Below are positions 46,483 to 56,564 of a stretch of 64,000 nt of DNA, piece by piece. The stretch is from Candidatus Heimdallarchaeum endolithica (lineage in GTDB: Archaea > Asgardarchaeota > Heimdallarchaeia > Heimdallarchaeales > Heimdallarchaeaceae): the NCBI GenBank assembly GCA_021513715.1, contig CP084167.1:2555174-2619173 (forward strand), in the 5' to 3' direction. A program made the position numbers and the translations under genes. The notes beneath the pieces were generated by a model. It was not told where the DNA came from, did not search any database, and worked only from the letters and a program-made list of their open reading frames with translations. Numbering within the stretch: position 1 is the stretch's first letter; every line of letters begins with the position of its first letter.

Positions 46483-47171
46483 TAGAGGAACTTTTAAGAC
46501 CAAAAGTAGTCATAAATGTTGCTTGTTCTTTAGATGGAATAATAGCAACTAATAAAGGACCTTTGGATTTGTCTAATGAAGAAGATTGGTCTCGTGTTCA
46601 TACTCTACGAAATAACTCTGACGCTATTTTAGTTGGTATTAATACAATAATTAACGATAATCCAGGATTGAAAGTTAAACACGTTAAATTAACTCCTCCT
46701 CATCCTTATAGAGTTATTCTTGATAGTTGCGCTAGAATACCTTTAGATGCTAAAGTTTTGCAAGAACAGGCTACATTTCCCACTATTTTATTTACCTCTG
46801 AAATTACTAAATCTAAATCTCTTGTACTTAAGGAAAAAGGTGTGTCAATTGAAATTGTGAATAAAACAGAAAAAGGTTTTCTGGATCTTGGAATGATATT
46901 AGACATTCTTTATAAAAAATATAATATTAAAAAATTAATGGTTGAGGGAGGAGGAAAAGTAGTTGCTAGTTTTATCACTTACAAGCTGGTTGATGAATTA
47001 ATAATTTTTTATGCCCCCACATTTGTAGGTTCTATAGATGGGATCCCTCTTTTTCCTGTAAAGGCTAAAGAAACAATATCTGCACATGATAGAATTCAAA
47101 ATTTAGATTGCAAAAAGATGGGTGATGGATTTCTCATCAAAATTCAGTATGGAGAAAACAAATGTCAATAG
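46479..47171 (+). CDS. arfC: RibD-C/ArfC-like diaminopyrimidine reductase
   Basis: Reduces the ribosyl side chain of 2,5-diamino-6-ribosylamino-pyrimidinone phosphate to ribityl with NADPH, a step to riboflavin and to 5-amino-6-ribitylaminouracil, the substrate of FO synthase. The 230-residue length and motifs VINVACSLDGIIAT, DAILVGINTIINDNPGL, YRVILDS and KKLMVEGGGKVVASFI define the family. The ATG overlaps the previous stop, and the end overlaps cofG by 10 bp, a tight fit with F420/FO synthesis. RibD proteins of unrelated reductase use exist, but the neighbours make this assignment persuasive. Confidence 0.88.
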   Translation: MIEELLRPKVVINVACSLDGIIATNKGPLDLSNEEDWSRVHTLRNNSDAILVGINTIINDNPGLKVKHVKLTPPHPYRVILDSCARIPLDAKVLQEQATFPTILFTSEITKSKSLVLKEKGVSIEIVNKTEKGFLDLGMILDILYKKYNIKKLMVEGGGKVVASFITYKLVDELIIFYAPTFVGSIDGIPLFPVKAKETISAHDRIQNLDCKKMGDGFLIKIQYGENKCQ

Positions 47172-48220
47172 AGGAATATCTTAACTTTATAGAAAATGAA
47201 CAATGCGATCTTCTTGTTAAAGCAAATGAAATCAGATTTAACACTTACTCGAATCAAGTGACTTTTTCAAGAAATTATTTTGTTCCTGTAACTCGGCAGT
47301 GTAGAAACAATTGCACTTACTGTAGCTTCTCAAATTCAGATGTCTCAAGTTGGGTGACCCCCTCTCAATTTCAAATACATCTAGCTGAAGCTAAAAAAAA
47401 TAATTGTTTCGAACTTTTACTTACGATGGGAGAAAAACCAGAAGAGCGCTATGAGAGTGCTAGGCAATTTCTTAAAAGATATGATTTTAATTCTTCTACA
47501 GAGTATGTTGCTTATCTTTGTGAGTTGGCGTTAGAAAAAAAAATTCTTCCTCATTCCAATTTGGGAGTGTTGGATTATGAAGAATTATCTGTGTTGAAAA
47601 CAGTAAATGTTAGTATGGGGCTTATGTTGGAAAGTTCAAGTAGTCGTTTGTTAAAGAAAGGCATGCCTCATTTTAATTCTCTTGGAAAAGATCCAGTGAA
47701 ACGATTAGAGACTATCGAAAATGCAGGTAAATTGAAGATACCCTTTACTACAGGTATTCTTGTTGGTATTGGAGAAACTTGGAAAGAACGTATTCAAAGT
47801 CTTTTAGATATTAGATATTTAAGTAAAAAATATGACCATATCCAAGAGGTAATAGTTCAGAATTTTAATCCTCAAAGTAACACTTTAATGAAAAATCATC
47901 CTCCTCCATCGGAAAGAGATTTTTTACTAACTGTTGCCTTAGCAAGGTTAATACTTCCTTCAAACGTAAGTATTCAAGTACCACCTAATCTCAATATTCA
48001 AAGAATAGTTAAAGCTTTAACATATGGTGCTAACGACTTAGGAGGAATATCACCTGTAACTCCTGATTATATTAACCCTAATGAACCATGGCCCAACGAA
48101 TATGAACTTAAACAACACTTAAAACAAGAGAAATTTGCTCTAATTCAAAGACTCCCTGTCTATACAAAATACATTAAGTATTTAAGTAAAGAGTTGAAAA
48201 ACATCATTAATCAATTGTAA
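47162..48220 (+). CDS. cofG: CofG, FO synthase subunit 1
   Basis: Radical SAM enzyme that, with CofH, makes 7,8-didemethyl-8-hydroxy-5-deazariboflavin (FO), the chromophore of F420. The 4Fe-4S cluster binding cysteines are C47, C51 and C54 (CRNNCTYCSF). Other family hallmarks are the GVLDYEEL segment, GILVGIGETWKER, VQNFNPQ and GANDLGGISPVTPDYINP. The 352-residue length is normal. It overlaps the reductase gene upstream and is followed by cofH after six bases. Confidence 0.94.
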   Translation: MSIEEYLNFIENEQCDLLVKANEIRFNTYSNQVTFSRNYFVPVTRQCRNNCTYCSFSNSDVSSWVTPSQFQIHLAEAKKNNCFELLLTMGEKPEERYESARQFLKRYDFNSSTEYVAYLCELALEKKILPHSNLGVLDYEELSVLKTVNVSMGLMLESSSSRLLKKGMPHFNSLGKDPVKRLETIENAGKLKIPFTTGILVGIGETWKERIQSLLDIRYLSKKYDHIQEVIVQNFNPQSNTLMKNHPPPSERDFLLTVALARLILPSNVSIQVPPNLNIQRIVKALTYGANDLGGISPVTPDYINPNEPWPNEYELKQHLKQEKFALIQRLPVYTKYIKYLSKELKNIINQL

Positions 48221-48226
48221 GGAGAA

Positions 48227-49354
48227 TTGATAAAAATAAAACTAACTCCAAAGGTTGATACTATTTTATCTTTAGAGGAAATCATTAGCAAATCTTCAGC
48301 TGATATAGAATATGTTTATTTTCTCCTTAAAAAAAGAGGTGAAAACCTCTTTTATTTAATTAAAAAAGCAGATGAGCTGCGTTTTAGATTAGTAGGCGAT
48401 AAAGTAAGTTTTGTTGTTAATCATAATATAAATTTCACAAATTATTGTGTTGGTTCGTGTAGATTTTGTTCATTTAAAAGTAGTAAAAACTCATTGATTA
48501 AAGGATACAGGATGAGTCCTGAACAATTTAAAGAAACAGTAAAAGATGCTATAGAAAAAGGAGTAAGTGAAATTTGCATTCAAGGGGGATTAGATCCAAC
48601 TATAACATATGAATATTATTTGGAGTTAATAAAAATTGTACGTAGTATTTCTTCTACAGTTCATATTCATGCATTTTCTCCTTCTGAAGTGGCTTATATG
48701 TCTCACATTAGTGGAGAAAACGTAGAGGTGATTTTTAAAGAGTTGAAGTCTAAAGGGTTAAATTCCTTTCCTGGCACTGCTGCAGAAATACTAGATGATC
48801 AAGTCAGAAAAATTATTTGCCCTGAAAAAATAACAACGCAAGAATGGATAGATATTGTTGTAACAGGACATAACCTTGGCATTCATTCATCTTCAACTAT
48901 GATGTACGGTCATATAGAATCTTTACTAGATGAAGCAAAACACTTTGTTATCCTCAAAAATATTCAAGAGGAAACAGGGATGTTTACAGAATTTGTACCT
49001 TTACCTTTTGTTCATCATAATACTCTTCTCTATAGTGATTATGGTGCTCAAGCAGGAAGTACAGGATTACATGACCTTGCAATATTCAGTACTGCGAGAG
49101 TTTACTTTAATAGTAGCATTCCTAATATTCAAGTATCTTGGCCTAAACTCGGGTTAAAATTTGCTCAATTTTCCTTATATGCAGGCGTTAATGACTTAGG
49201 TGGAACTCTATACCACGAAAATATTTCAAAAAGTGCAGGATCAAAGTACGGAGAATTCACATCAGTTGATGATTTTATTAGATTGATTAAGGATGCAGGG
49301 AGAATTCCTGTCCAAAGAAGTACGATATATGAGGAACTAACTTCTTATAGGTAA
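48227..49354 (+). CDS. cofH: CofH, FO synthase subunit 2
   Basis: Radical SAM enzyme that joins a tyrosine-derived 4-hydroxybenzyl unit to 5-amino-6-ribitylaminouracil, the first half of FO synthesis. Cluster cysteines are C74, C78 and C81 (CVGSCRFCSF). QGGLDPTITYEYY, HAFSPSEVAYM, LNSFPGTAAEI, GHIES and GVNDLGGTLYHENISKSAG are typical. Length is 375 residues. The start is TTG, two bases after a GGAG site. It ends the four-gene FO operon. Confidence 0.93.
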   Translation: MIKIKLTPKVDTILSLEEIISKSSADIEYVYFLLKKRGENLFYLIKKADELRFRLVGDKVSFVVNHNINFTNYCVGSCRFCSFKSSKNSLIKGYRMSPEQFKETVKDAIEKGVSEICIQGGLDPTITYEYYLELIKIVRSISSTVHIHAFSPSEVAYMSHISGENVEVIFKELKSKGLNSFPGTAAEILDDQVRKIICPEKITTQEWIDIVVTGHNLGIHSSSTMMYGHIESLLDEAKHFVILKNIQEETGMFTEFVPLPFVHHNTLLYSDYGAQAGSTGLHDLAIFSTARVYFNSSIPNIQVSWPKLGLKFAQFSLYAGVNDLGGTLYHENISKSAGSKYGEFTSVDDFIRLIKDAGRIPVQRSTIYEELTSYR

Positions 49355-49463
49355 AGAAGCCCCTTTTGTTTTTCTTTATATTTTATTTTATCTTTCTACT
49401 ATTAACGTTCAAAGAGTAAAATAACATTTTTATGTAATGGTTTCTACTTTAGAATAGAAGTCG

Positions 49464-50324
49464 ATGTCACCTAGTAAAACAAAAGAGCCTATAAATATAT
49501 TTAAAGCGCTCTCTAATCCAATTAGAAGGAATCTAGTTAGTTTTATTGGTGACAAATCAAGATATGGTGATTCTGTTTCCTTTACCCAAATTCAGCAAGA
49601 ATTTAAAATGAAAGTGGGAACCTTGTATCATCATCTTGACTCTCTGGGAGATCTGATTACTCAAGATGAGAAGAAAAAGTACTTACTTACTTCAAAAGGA
49701 GTTCAAGCTTATAATTTAATAGAAGATAAGATTGATGCATTTGCAAAGGAAATCACCTCATTTGGACCTTTTTCTTTTCTGCACAAACTTTTTTTACGTG
49801 ATTATTTCGGTAAAATTCAATCTGATCCTTTACGTTTTTTGGGAATCTCATTATTCATTTTTTCTGGGTTTGTTGTTGGTTCATATTTCTTATCTTATGG
49901 ACCAATCTTTATCTTTCCAACATTAGTAAATCCACAATTTTTAACTCCAATTTTATTTGTTTTATCAACATTAGTGATTTATTTACTTTTAGAGTTTTTA
50001 TCCTCTCTATTTTTCAAGAAAACGGCAGATAAATTAGCATTGTTCCAAGCTGTACTCTACTCTCAAATCCCCTTGTTTATTTTTTCAATTGTTGAATATT
50101 TTACTATAGATGTGGATTATTCAGTATCGCCTTTAGATATCTCTATATGGCTTTTCTTACTTTTAATTTTCATTCAATTATTATTTTTAGGGATAATTAT
50201 TGAAGCTCTGATTGTAATTAAAGGATTAAGAATGGAAAAAGCAGGGTTGATAGCACTATTGGTTATCTACTTACTTAATCTTTTCTCGTTTTTATTATTA
50301 CGGGGGTTGGTGGTGAGTATATGA
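49464..50324 (+). CDS. Membrane-bound winged-helix regulator
   Basis: 286 residues. The first 90 form an ArsR-like winged helix: INIFKALSNPIRRNLVSFIG, the recognition segment EFKMKVGTLYHHLDSLGD and the wing KKYLLTSKGV. The remainder has five hydrophobic helices (about 128-145, 153-175, 195-212, 224-247, 255-285) in an arrangement reminiscent of Yip1-type membrane domains. DNA binding from a membrane anchor implies it senses an envelope signal. It overlaps the next gene (ATGA), encoding a large surface protein that could provide the signal. Confidence 0.78.
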   Translation: MSPSKTKEPINIFKALSNPIRRNLVSFIGDKSRYGDSVSFTQIQQEFKMKVGTLYHHLDSLGDLITQDEKKKYLLTSKGVQAYNLIEDKIDAFAKEITSFGPFSFLHKLFLRDYFGKIQSDPLRFLGISLFIFSGFVVGSYFLSYGPIFIFPTLVNPQFLTPILFVLSTLVIYLLLEFLSSLFFKKTADKLALFQAVLYSQIPLFIFSIVEYFTIDVDYSVSPLDISIWLFLLLIFIQLLFLGIIIEALIVIKGLRMEKAGLIALLVIYLLNLFSFLLLRGLVVSI

Positions 50325-53300
50325 AAAAGTTACAGAATTTTCGAAATAGATTCACTAACCTAATATTCGAAAAAATTCGAAATAAAGCTTTTTCAAGAGA
50401 GAAAAGTATACTCTTTCTGAGAGCGAGTAAGTTGAAAAGTGCATTATGTTCTAATCAGATTCCAATAGCCCCATCATCTCTGAAACGATACATTGCACTT
50501 TTACTCCTCTCACTTATGCTTTTCTCTTCTCCTCTTCTAGCTCGTGGATTGGCTAATAGTAGTAATCCACGAGCTCTTTCTTCCATAAATGTTTCTTCAC
50601 CTTTATATCAAGAAAAATTGAGTTTTATAGCAGGAAAGAATGATAGTTTATTGGCTAGTTTGTCATTAAAAGGAGGAAACATGGATTTTGATATGGAAAT
50701 CCCATCATCAATTTTATACAAAATAAAAGATCTCTCCCTTATTGTTTCAAACCAAACTTTCTTTCAAGATGTTTGGACTAATCCTTTATGGAGATATCCA
50801 AATGGGCTGAATATATTGTTTACAATTAATTCACAAAATCCAACTGTTGTAGAAAATGCTATTCATGATATAATGACAATCATAAACAATCAATATAATG
50901 TAAGCTCAATTGTTTATTCTATTAATTCTTTTAATGAAGGAGAAACTAAAGTTTCGATCTTTTCATTCATTGACTTCTTTTTACAGAAAGAAATATTTAC
51001 TGATATTTTTGGAATTAATGAGACTGTAAGTAATGGAAATTTTGTTTCTCTTTTTCATTCTCAATTATTAAAACGTCCATCTGTTTATGCCTTTGGTTTT
51101 TATCTATTTCTAAGAAATGGTAAGATTCAATATCTTACTCGAAAAGCGTTTGTGTTTATAAAAGAGAAAATTCCTGTGGTGAACAATGAACGATTGCTTG
51201 AATTAAGCTCTATACTCGGAACTTCACTTATGCCAAATACTAATGCATTGTATTCTAATATCGATATTAGATTCCCATTTTTAGCTAATTTTACATTAGT
51301 AAGACCCTTTCCAACAAATGTTGCCCCCAAATTGTCTGGGCTCTTTCAATGGGTGCTAAAAACTCCCTTATTTGTAATTTTTCCCACCTTTAATGCTAGT
51401 TTGCATTATTACTTATCCGTTGAAGATAGTGCAAAATTTCCAAGAGTTATCATAACTAACTCTTATTCTGATACTTTAATTGAAGAAAATGGTATCTTCA
51501 AAATGAATTATGAAGTAGAAAATATAGGGAACACTATAGCTTATAACACTACCTTGTTCTTTCCAATTCCTCGTGAACTTGAGTTCTATTCAAAAGAAAA
51601 CCTTTCTGTTCCCGTTCTAAAGGACGAAATCGAAATAAATTCGAGTTTTAGTAATGAAATTAAATTGAAAATTGATATATCTTCATTAAAAGAGACAGAC
51701 TTACTTCTGCGAATATTAGGTTGGTATCAAAATGTTTCAACTAACGCATTGGAAAGATGGAATGATACTACTCAGATTCCACTATATGGGACTGAATTAA
51801 CACTGATTTCAGAACATGGGTTTCCATCTGACCTTGTTGACTTCTTATTAAACAACGTGGTTCCTGTTCTTATGAACTATACAATTGAAGAATTATATAC
51901 TAACATAGATGCTGTAATTGAGAAATTATATGAATCACTTATTTATACCTATAATACAACTTTCTACGCCTTCTATGATATGAAATCAATATTTAATTAC
52001 ATATCAGATGATTTTCAAATAATATATACTTCTTTTGGAAGTTTTCTTTATTGTATAATTCCAGAAATTGGAGTAAATGAAACTATTAGAGTAAATTGGT
52101 CAATTGAAAATATTCCAACAAAATATGATCGAGTAGGGATATTTAACCTAACATCCGAAGCCAATGATGATCAGGTTATAAAGAAATATGCGATATTTCA
52201 AACAAAGAATACAGATTATCATACTCTTCTCATATCTAAATATTCAGAAATTGACAGTACAGGACGGATATTGAGTGATTACGATGAAATAACGAATTCA
52301 TTCATTAATATTGGTACCCGATTTAAGTATTCGAACATAAATGGGGATGAATATTATGGTTTGACAAACGGTATAAATATTCAAATTGGGGATGATGAGG
52401 CCATCATAGAAAGTAAATTGACTACATCTAGTTCTGTATATTCTGTTGGGGATAATATATTTTTAACATTAAATATAACTAATAGAGGACAAATACCTGC
52501 ATATGATATTAATATTGAAATTGCCAACATCAAACTAGATTTCCTATGGCAACCTAGCGACATTATAAAATTAAAGAGTTTAACGATTGATTCGATTGCT
52601 CCTAACGAAAGTTTTGTGAGGATAATTCAATTAAGAGCAAACAGTTATATCGGCTTTAATACTTATATTGCGTTTATTAGTTTTGTTTCTGACAAAGATC
52701 AATCTGGTGTTGAAGTTACTGATCCTTGGACAAATCAAACTTCAGTGTGGACATACGGTGGTGAAACAAAAAATATTGTTACTTCTACATTAGTTTCTGG
52801 ATTGCTTATTCCTTCTCAGTCATTTGTGAATAAATCTAGGCCCAGTTTTCCTTTACCAGAGGTAGTGTCAAATGTTAGTTATTCACTCTCTTCCGACAAT
52901 TCTACTGTAACAGTACAATATGAAATAAGCAATACTGGCTTATCAGAAGCAAACGTTTCCATCACACAATTTCTCGATAACTCAACCTACTCTTCCCTAG
53001 AATCTGTCGAAATTAGAAAAAGTGGAGCAAGTTATAATTATGTAGTTAGTAGTTACCTGACTTATATTAAATTAAATCTAATAGAGCAAGTTACTCTTCT
53101 TCCTGGAGAAAAAGTAACAATAACAGAGACTTATTCCATTAAAAACACTAAACTAGTTCTTTCACCTTTACAAATAGAGTATTATTCACTTTATGAGATA
53201 ATGACAACTGACTTCCAATCAGACTACACTGATTTGGGTGAAGAAAGCACAGTTTTTGTTAGCGAGTATTTACACTTCAGCCCACTAAACGCAACTGAAA

Positions 53301-53512
53301 GTGATCAAGCCAAATTCAAATGGTCTTCGTATTCTGACAGCATTGACATTGATTTGCCTCCGATAGAAGAGGAACCAACAACAAATTTTGTAGTTACTTT
53401 TCCTGAAATCCACTTTATGTTTATAGTTGTGAGCGTTGGCACAGCAACAGTTGTAGTAAGTATATTTTCAATTATAAGTGCAATATTAAGAAAAAGAAAG
53501 GGATATATGTAA
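50321..53512 (+). CDS. Large surface-anchored protein coupled to the membrane regulator
   Basis: 1,063 residues. A basic cytosolic stretch of about 47 residues precedes a hydrophobic helix (YIALLLLSLMLFSSPLLA) that may be a signal or anchor. The outside portion has many N-x-S/T sites. Repeating beta domains show the CARDB-like pattern of conserved inter-strand phrases (YEVENIGNTIAYNTTLFFPI; LNITNRGQIPAYDINIEIAN; YEISNTGLSEANVS). A final helix (MFIVVSVGTATVVVSIFSII) with RKRKGYM tail anchors it. No enzymatic motif was found. Its reading frame begins within the regulator's last codons. Confidence 0.72.
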   Translation: MKKLQNFRNRFTNLIFEKIRNKAFSREKSILFLRASKLKSALCSNQIPIAPSSLKRYIALLLLSLMLFSSPLLARGLANSSNPRALSSINVSSPLYQEKLSFIAGKNDSLLASLSLKGGNMDFDMEIPSSILYKIKDLSLIVSNQTFFQDVWTNPLWRYPNGLNILFTINSQNPTVVENAIHDIMTIINNQYNVSSIVYSINSFNEGETKVSIFSFIDFFLQKEIFTDIFGINETVSNGNFVSLFHSQLLKRPSVYAFGFYLFLRNGKIQYLTRKAFVFIKEKIPVVNNERLLELSSILGTSLMPNTNALYSNIDIRFPFLANFTLVRPFPTNVAPKLSGLFQWVLKTPLFVIFPTFNASLHYYLSVEDSAKFPRVIITNSYSDTLIEENGIFKMNYEVENIGNTIAYNTTLFFPIPRELEFYSKENLSVPVLKDEIEINSSFSNEIKLKIDISSLKETDLLLRILGWYQNVSTNALERWNDTTQIPLYGTELTLISEHGFPSDLVDFLLNNVVPVLMNYTIEELYTNIDAVIEKLYESLIYTYNTTFYAFYDMKSIFNYISDDFQIIYTSFGSFLYCIIPEIGVNETIRVNWSIENIPTKYDRVGIFNLTSEANDDQVIKKYAIFQTKNTDYHTLLISKYSEIDSTGRILSDYDEITNSFINIGTRFKYSNINGDEYYGLTNGINIQIGDDEAIIESKLTTSSSVYSVGDNIFLTLNITNRGQIPAYDINIEIANIKLDFLWQPSDIIKLKSLTIDSIAPNESFVRIIQLRANSYIGFNTYIAFISFVSDKDQSGVEVTDPWTNQTSVWTYGGETKNIVTSTLVSGLLIPSQSFVNKSRPSFPLPEVVSNVSYSLSSDNSTVTVQYEISNTGLSEANVSITQFLDNSTYSSLESVEIRKSGASYNYVVSSYLTYIKLNLIEQVTLLPGEKVTITETYSIKNTKLVLSPLQIEYYSLYEIMTTDFQSDYTDLGEESTVFVSEYLHFSPLNATESDQAKFKWSSYSDSIDIDLPPIEEEPTTNFVVTFPEIHFMFIVVSVGTATVVVSIFSIISAILRKRKGYM

Positions 53513-53770
53513 TTACCTTAAATCAAAATCATCTGAAGTTAGATTCTTCAGAAAAGCCATCATTTCTTCTTGCATATCTTGACTTTGTTTCATGCTCATT
53601 GTTTGTGCATAAAACATAGTAAACAATTCTCCTAGTAAGCATTGTGTGCATAGTTCTGTAGTAAGTTCCTCATTTGGAAATCTACAAGGAAAATCAAGTT
53701 TTTTTACGTTACCATTTGGGTCTCTCGCATTAATACTTGGCTTCCATTTACATTTTCTCGTTGACTGCAT
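53513..53770 (-). CDS. Small Cys-containing protein
   Basis: 85 residues, family unknown. Four cysteines (C7, C29, C41, C44; the last pair in CTQC) are spaced like a small zinc or iron-sulfur site, followed by a Met-rich helix (FYAQTMSMKQSQDMQEEMMAFL). It is convergent with the large surface protein gene, with stop codons almost touching, and divergent from the helicase gene. Confidence 0.55.
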   Translation of the reverse strand: MQSTRKCKWKPSINARDPNGNVKKLDFPCRFPNEELTTELCTQCLLGELFTMFYAQTMSMKQSQDMQEEMMAFLKNLTSDDFDLR

Positions 53771-53934
53771 TTTAATTCACCAAAAAGAAAAAACTCTCTG
53801 ATTTCCTTTTTCTTATTGGATTAAAAGCTTTATTGTAAAACTCTTTCAGTTTTAAATTTAAATGGTATTATTTTTTATAAATCCTCTTAAGATCAAAGTG
53901 ACATGTTTAAAAAGAAAAAACTTTTTTTTCGTTT

Positions 53935-56481
53935 GTGAAATGTCCCGATTGTAGTAAAGCCTTAACAATTGAAGAAAAAAGTCACACATTTACTTTTCGT
54001 TGTCAATTTTGTGGATACTACTCAAAAATAGTAGGAGCTAAGAATGCTGAAGAAGCTTATGAGAAAGCTGTGGAAAAGGCTATAGTCCAAAATAATACAA
54101 TCCAAATATCAAAAAAGGAATCAGAACAACTGGTTAAAAGATTAACCCTTCAAGAGAAAATTAATTTGATTAAAAAAGGGAATGGTGATCCTTCTAATCT
54201 CCCAAATCCCTTAGTTAAATTGTTAAGACATCCTGACTTAGAACCAGTTTACTATTTATTCTTGGAGCAGAAGTCTCCAGCTTTAGCTAAAGATTCCCTT
54301 TTTCTTCCATCTGAATTAAGTTCCTTTCTTAAGAAAAAGGGTTTTGTTCAATTATATGAATTTCAAAAACAATCGTTCAAAAAGATAATAGAAGGAAAAA
54401 ATGTCGTTATTGTAGCCCCAACTGGAACAGGTAAAACAGAGGCTTTTCTTTTTGCTATATTAACAGAAATTTGGAAATCTCATCCTCATCCCCTATTACG
54501 AACTGGTCCTTATGCAATCTTTATTTATCCAAATAAAGCATTAGCTAGAGATCAACAAAAGAAGATAAGTGAATATAGTTCAAAGTTGGGAATAACTTGT
54601 GAAATTTTTGATGGAGATACTTCACAATCCAAAAGAAAAAAGATTTTGGAAAATCCCCCTGATATTTTAATAACAAATCCTGATATGCTACACTATCATA
54701 TGCAAAAACCAAGTTTTAGAAGTCTACTTTATCCTGTAAGGTTTGTTGTTATAGATGAAGTTCATGTAGCCGTAGGCGCATTTGGAACAAATCTTTATTT
54801 TATAATTAGGCGATTAAGTCGATTGACAAAAAACAAATTACAGTTTATTGCAGTTTCTGCCACAATTGGTAATGCTGTTGAGTTTACTTCTAAATTATTT
54901 AACAGCTCTTCTATGGATATAGTAGAAGTAACTGATGCACGAAAAGCACCTACACATCTTATGATCGTTTATCCATATGGAACAAGCCAGTATACACTTA
55001 CAGGAGACATTACTCGATTGCTTGTTTCATCAGGTAGAAAAATTTTAGTTTTCCAGAATAGTCATAAAAATGCAGAAATTATTAATCTCCTTCTCAGCCA
55101 AAGAATGAAAATTGACAGTGCAGTGCATAGAGCTGGTCTCACAAAGAAGTATAGAGCACAGGTAGAAAAAAGATTTAGAGATAATGAACTAGATGTGTTA
55201 GTTTCAACACCTACTTTAGAATTAGGTATAGATATTGGCAGTGTAGATTCTGTTGTATCTTCAATTGTTGACTTTACAAGGTTTACTCAACGACTAGGTA
55301 GGGCAGGAAGAAAAGGCCAGGAATCAATAGGTGTTCTTATTCTTCGAGACAATGACCCAATCTCTACCTATTATGCTTTTTACCCTGAAGACTATTTTGA
55401 AGATATAAGAAAAGGATTTATTGAACCAAAAAATGAACTCATTGCCTATTACCAAATATTATCTGCTGTGGTGGATAAACCAGTAAAAGAAGGAGAATTT
55501 CAAGAGTTTAAACACATTATTTTGAATCTTGTAAATGATGGTTTAGTTAAATTAGCACCAAAAGGAGAATTTCAAATAGCTGATTATTCAAAGGCTAGAA
55601 AAGTTTTGTCAGCATTTAATTTAAGAGGAATCGGTGATACTATCATAATTGAAGATATCAACGGCAAAGAACTAGGTAGTCGTTCAATGCCAATGGCTGC
55701 AAGAGAGTTACATCCAGGGGCAATATATCTACTAGGCGGAAAATATTATCGTTCTCTGTCCTTTCAGTATGATCCGAGGTTAAGTCGTGGAAAAGTTAAA
55801 GTTCAAAATATTCCTCCACTTAATAAAAAAACTACTGCTTTACGTTTTGCAATGCCTGAAATTATTAAAATTCATGAATTAAAGAAAATTACTGGAACAG
55901 AAGCAATTTACTGTGATCTACGAATAACAGAAAATGTAATTGGTTATTCACTTTCTGATATCTTTACTGATGAGAATGTTGAAAACATTCCCTTAAAAGA
56001 ACCTATTCAGTATTCTTTTGTAACTAAAGGATTTATGTTTGTGATGCCTAAACCTCAGGAAATCTTTAGAAAATACCCTGATAAGCATGAAGATGAACTA
56101 GTCACTGGCACATTTCATGCAATTGAACACGTTTTAATCGAATCAAGCGAAATGATAACTGGTGGAGGGAGTAATGAAATAGGAGGTATTTCGATGGGCA
56201 ATTCTGGGGCAATTTTTGTGTATGATGGAGCTAAAGGAGGTTCAGGACTTTCAAAACTACTTTTCGACCGCTTAGATGAAGCGCTAAATCGGTCATTAAA
56301 TATTCTTAAGAAATGTACATGTAAAACGATAGATGGTTGTCCCCGCTGTACTTACAGCTATCAATGTGGAAATAATAACTTTCCATTGAATAAGTATGGT
56401 GCAATTGAATCTCTGAGTCTTGTTAGGAGATCCAAACTTAAAATCATTGAAGATGTGAGCGGCTATAGCCCTTTGATTTAG
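53935..56481 (+). CDS. MrfA/Hrq1-like superfamily 2 DNA helicase
   Basis: 848 residues. An N-terminal zinc ribbon (C3, C6, C23, C26) is followed by a linker and helicase core: Walker A APTGTGKTE (about 161), DEVHVAVG, SATIGN and the second RecA domain with STPTLELGIDIG and QRLGRAGRKGQ. The C-terminal DUF1998/MrfA zinc-binding region ends with CTCKTIDGCPRCTYSYQCG. MrfA and yeast Hrq1 unwind DNA 3'-5' in repair of crosslinks and other lesions. The zinc ribbon in front is an addition to the usual MrfA layout. The start is GTG, directly giving KCPDC. Confidence 0.88.
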   Translation: MKCPDCSKALTIEEKSHTFTFRCQFCGYYSKIVGAKNAEEAYEKAVEKAIVQNNTIQISKKESEQLVKRLTLQEKINLIKKGNGDPSNLPNPLVKLLRHPDLEPVYYLFLEQKSPALAKDSLFLPSELSSFLKKKGFVQLYEFQKQSFKKIIEGKNVVIVAPTGTGKTEAFLFAILTEIWKSHPHPLLRTGPYAIFIYPNKALARDQQKKISEYSSKLGITCEIFDGDTSQSKRKKILENPPDILITNPDMLHYHMQKPSFRSLLYPVRFVVIDEVHVAVGAFGTNLYFIIRRLSRLTKNKLQFIAVSATIGNAVEFTSKLFNSSSMDIVEVTDARKAPTHLMIVYPYGTSQYTLTGDITRLLVSSGRKILVFQNSHKNAEIINLLLSQRMKIDSAVHRAGLTKKYRAQVEKRFRDNELDVLVSTPTLELGIDIGSVDSVVSSIVDFTRFTQRLGRAGRKGQESIGVLILRDNDPISTYYAFYPEDYFEDIRKGFIEPKNELIAYYQILSAVVDKPVKEGEFQEFKHIILNLVNDGLVKLAPKGEFQIADYSKARKVLSAFNLRGIGDTIIIEDINGKELGSRSMPMAARELHPGAIYLLGGKYYRSLSFQYDPRLSRGKVKVQNIPPLNKKTTALRFAMPEIIKIHELKKITGTEAIYCDLRITENVIGYSLSDIFTDENVENIPLKEPIQYSFVTKGFMFVMPKPQEIFRKYPDKHEDELVTGTFHAIEHVLIESSEMITGGGSNEIGGISMGNSGAIFVYDGAKGGSGLSKLLFDRLDEALNRSLNILKKCTCKTIDGCPRCTYSYQCGNNNFPLNKYGAIESLSLVRRSKLKIIEDVSGYSPLI

Positions 56482-56564
56482 TTGTAATACCCTAGTAATG
56501 TTCACATCATGTGTCCGTGTTATATCATTTTTTTAGGTAAACTAAGAATTGGTTTTTGATCAAC

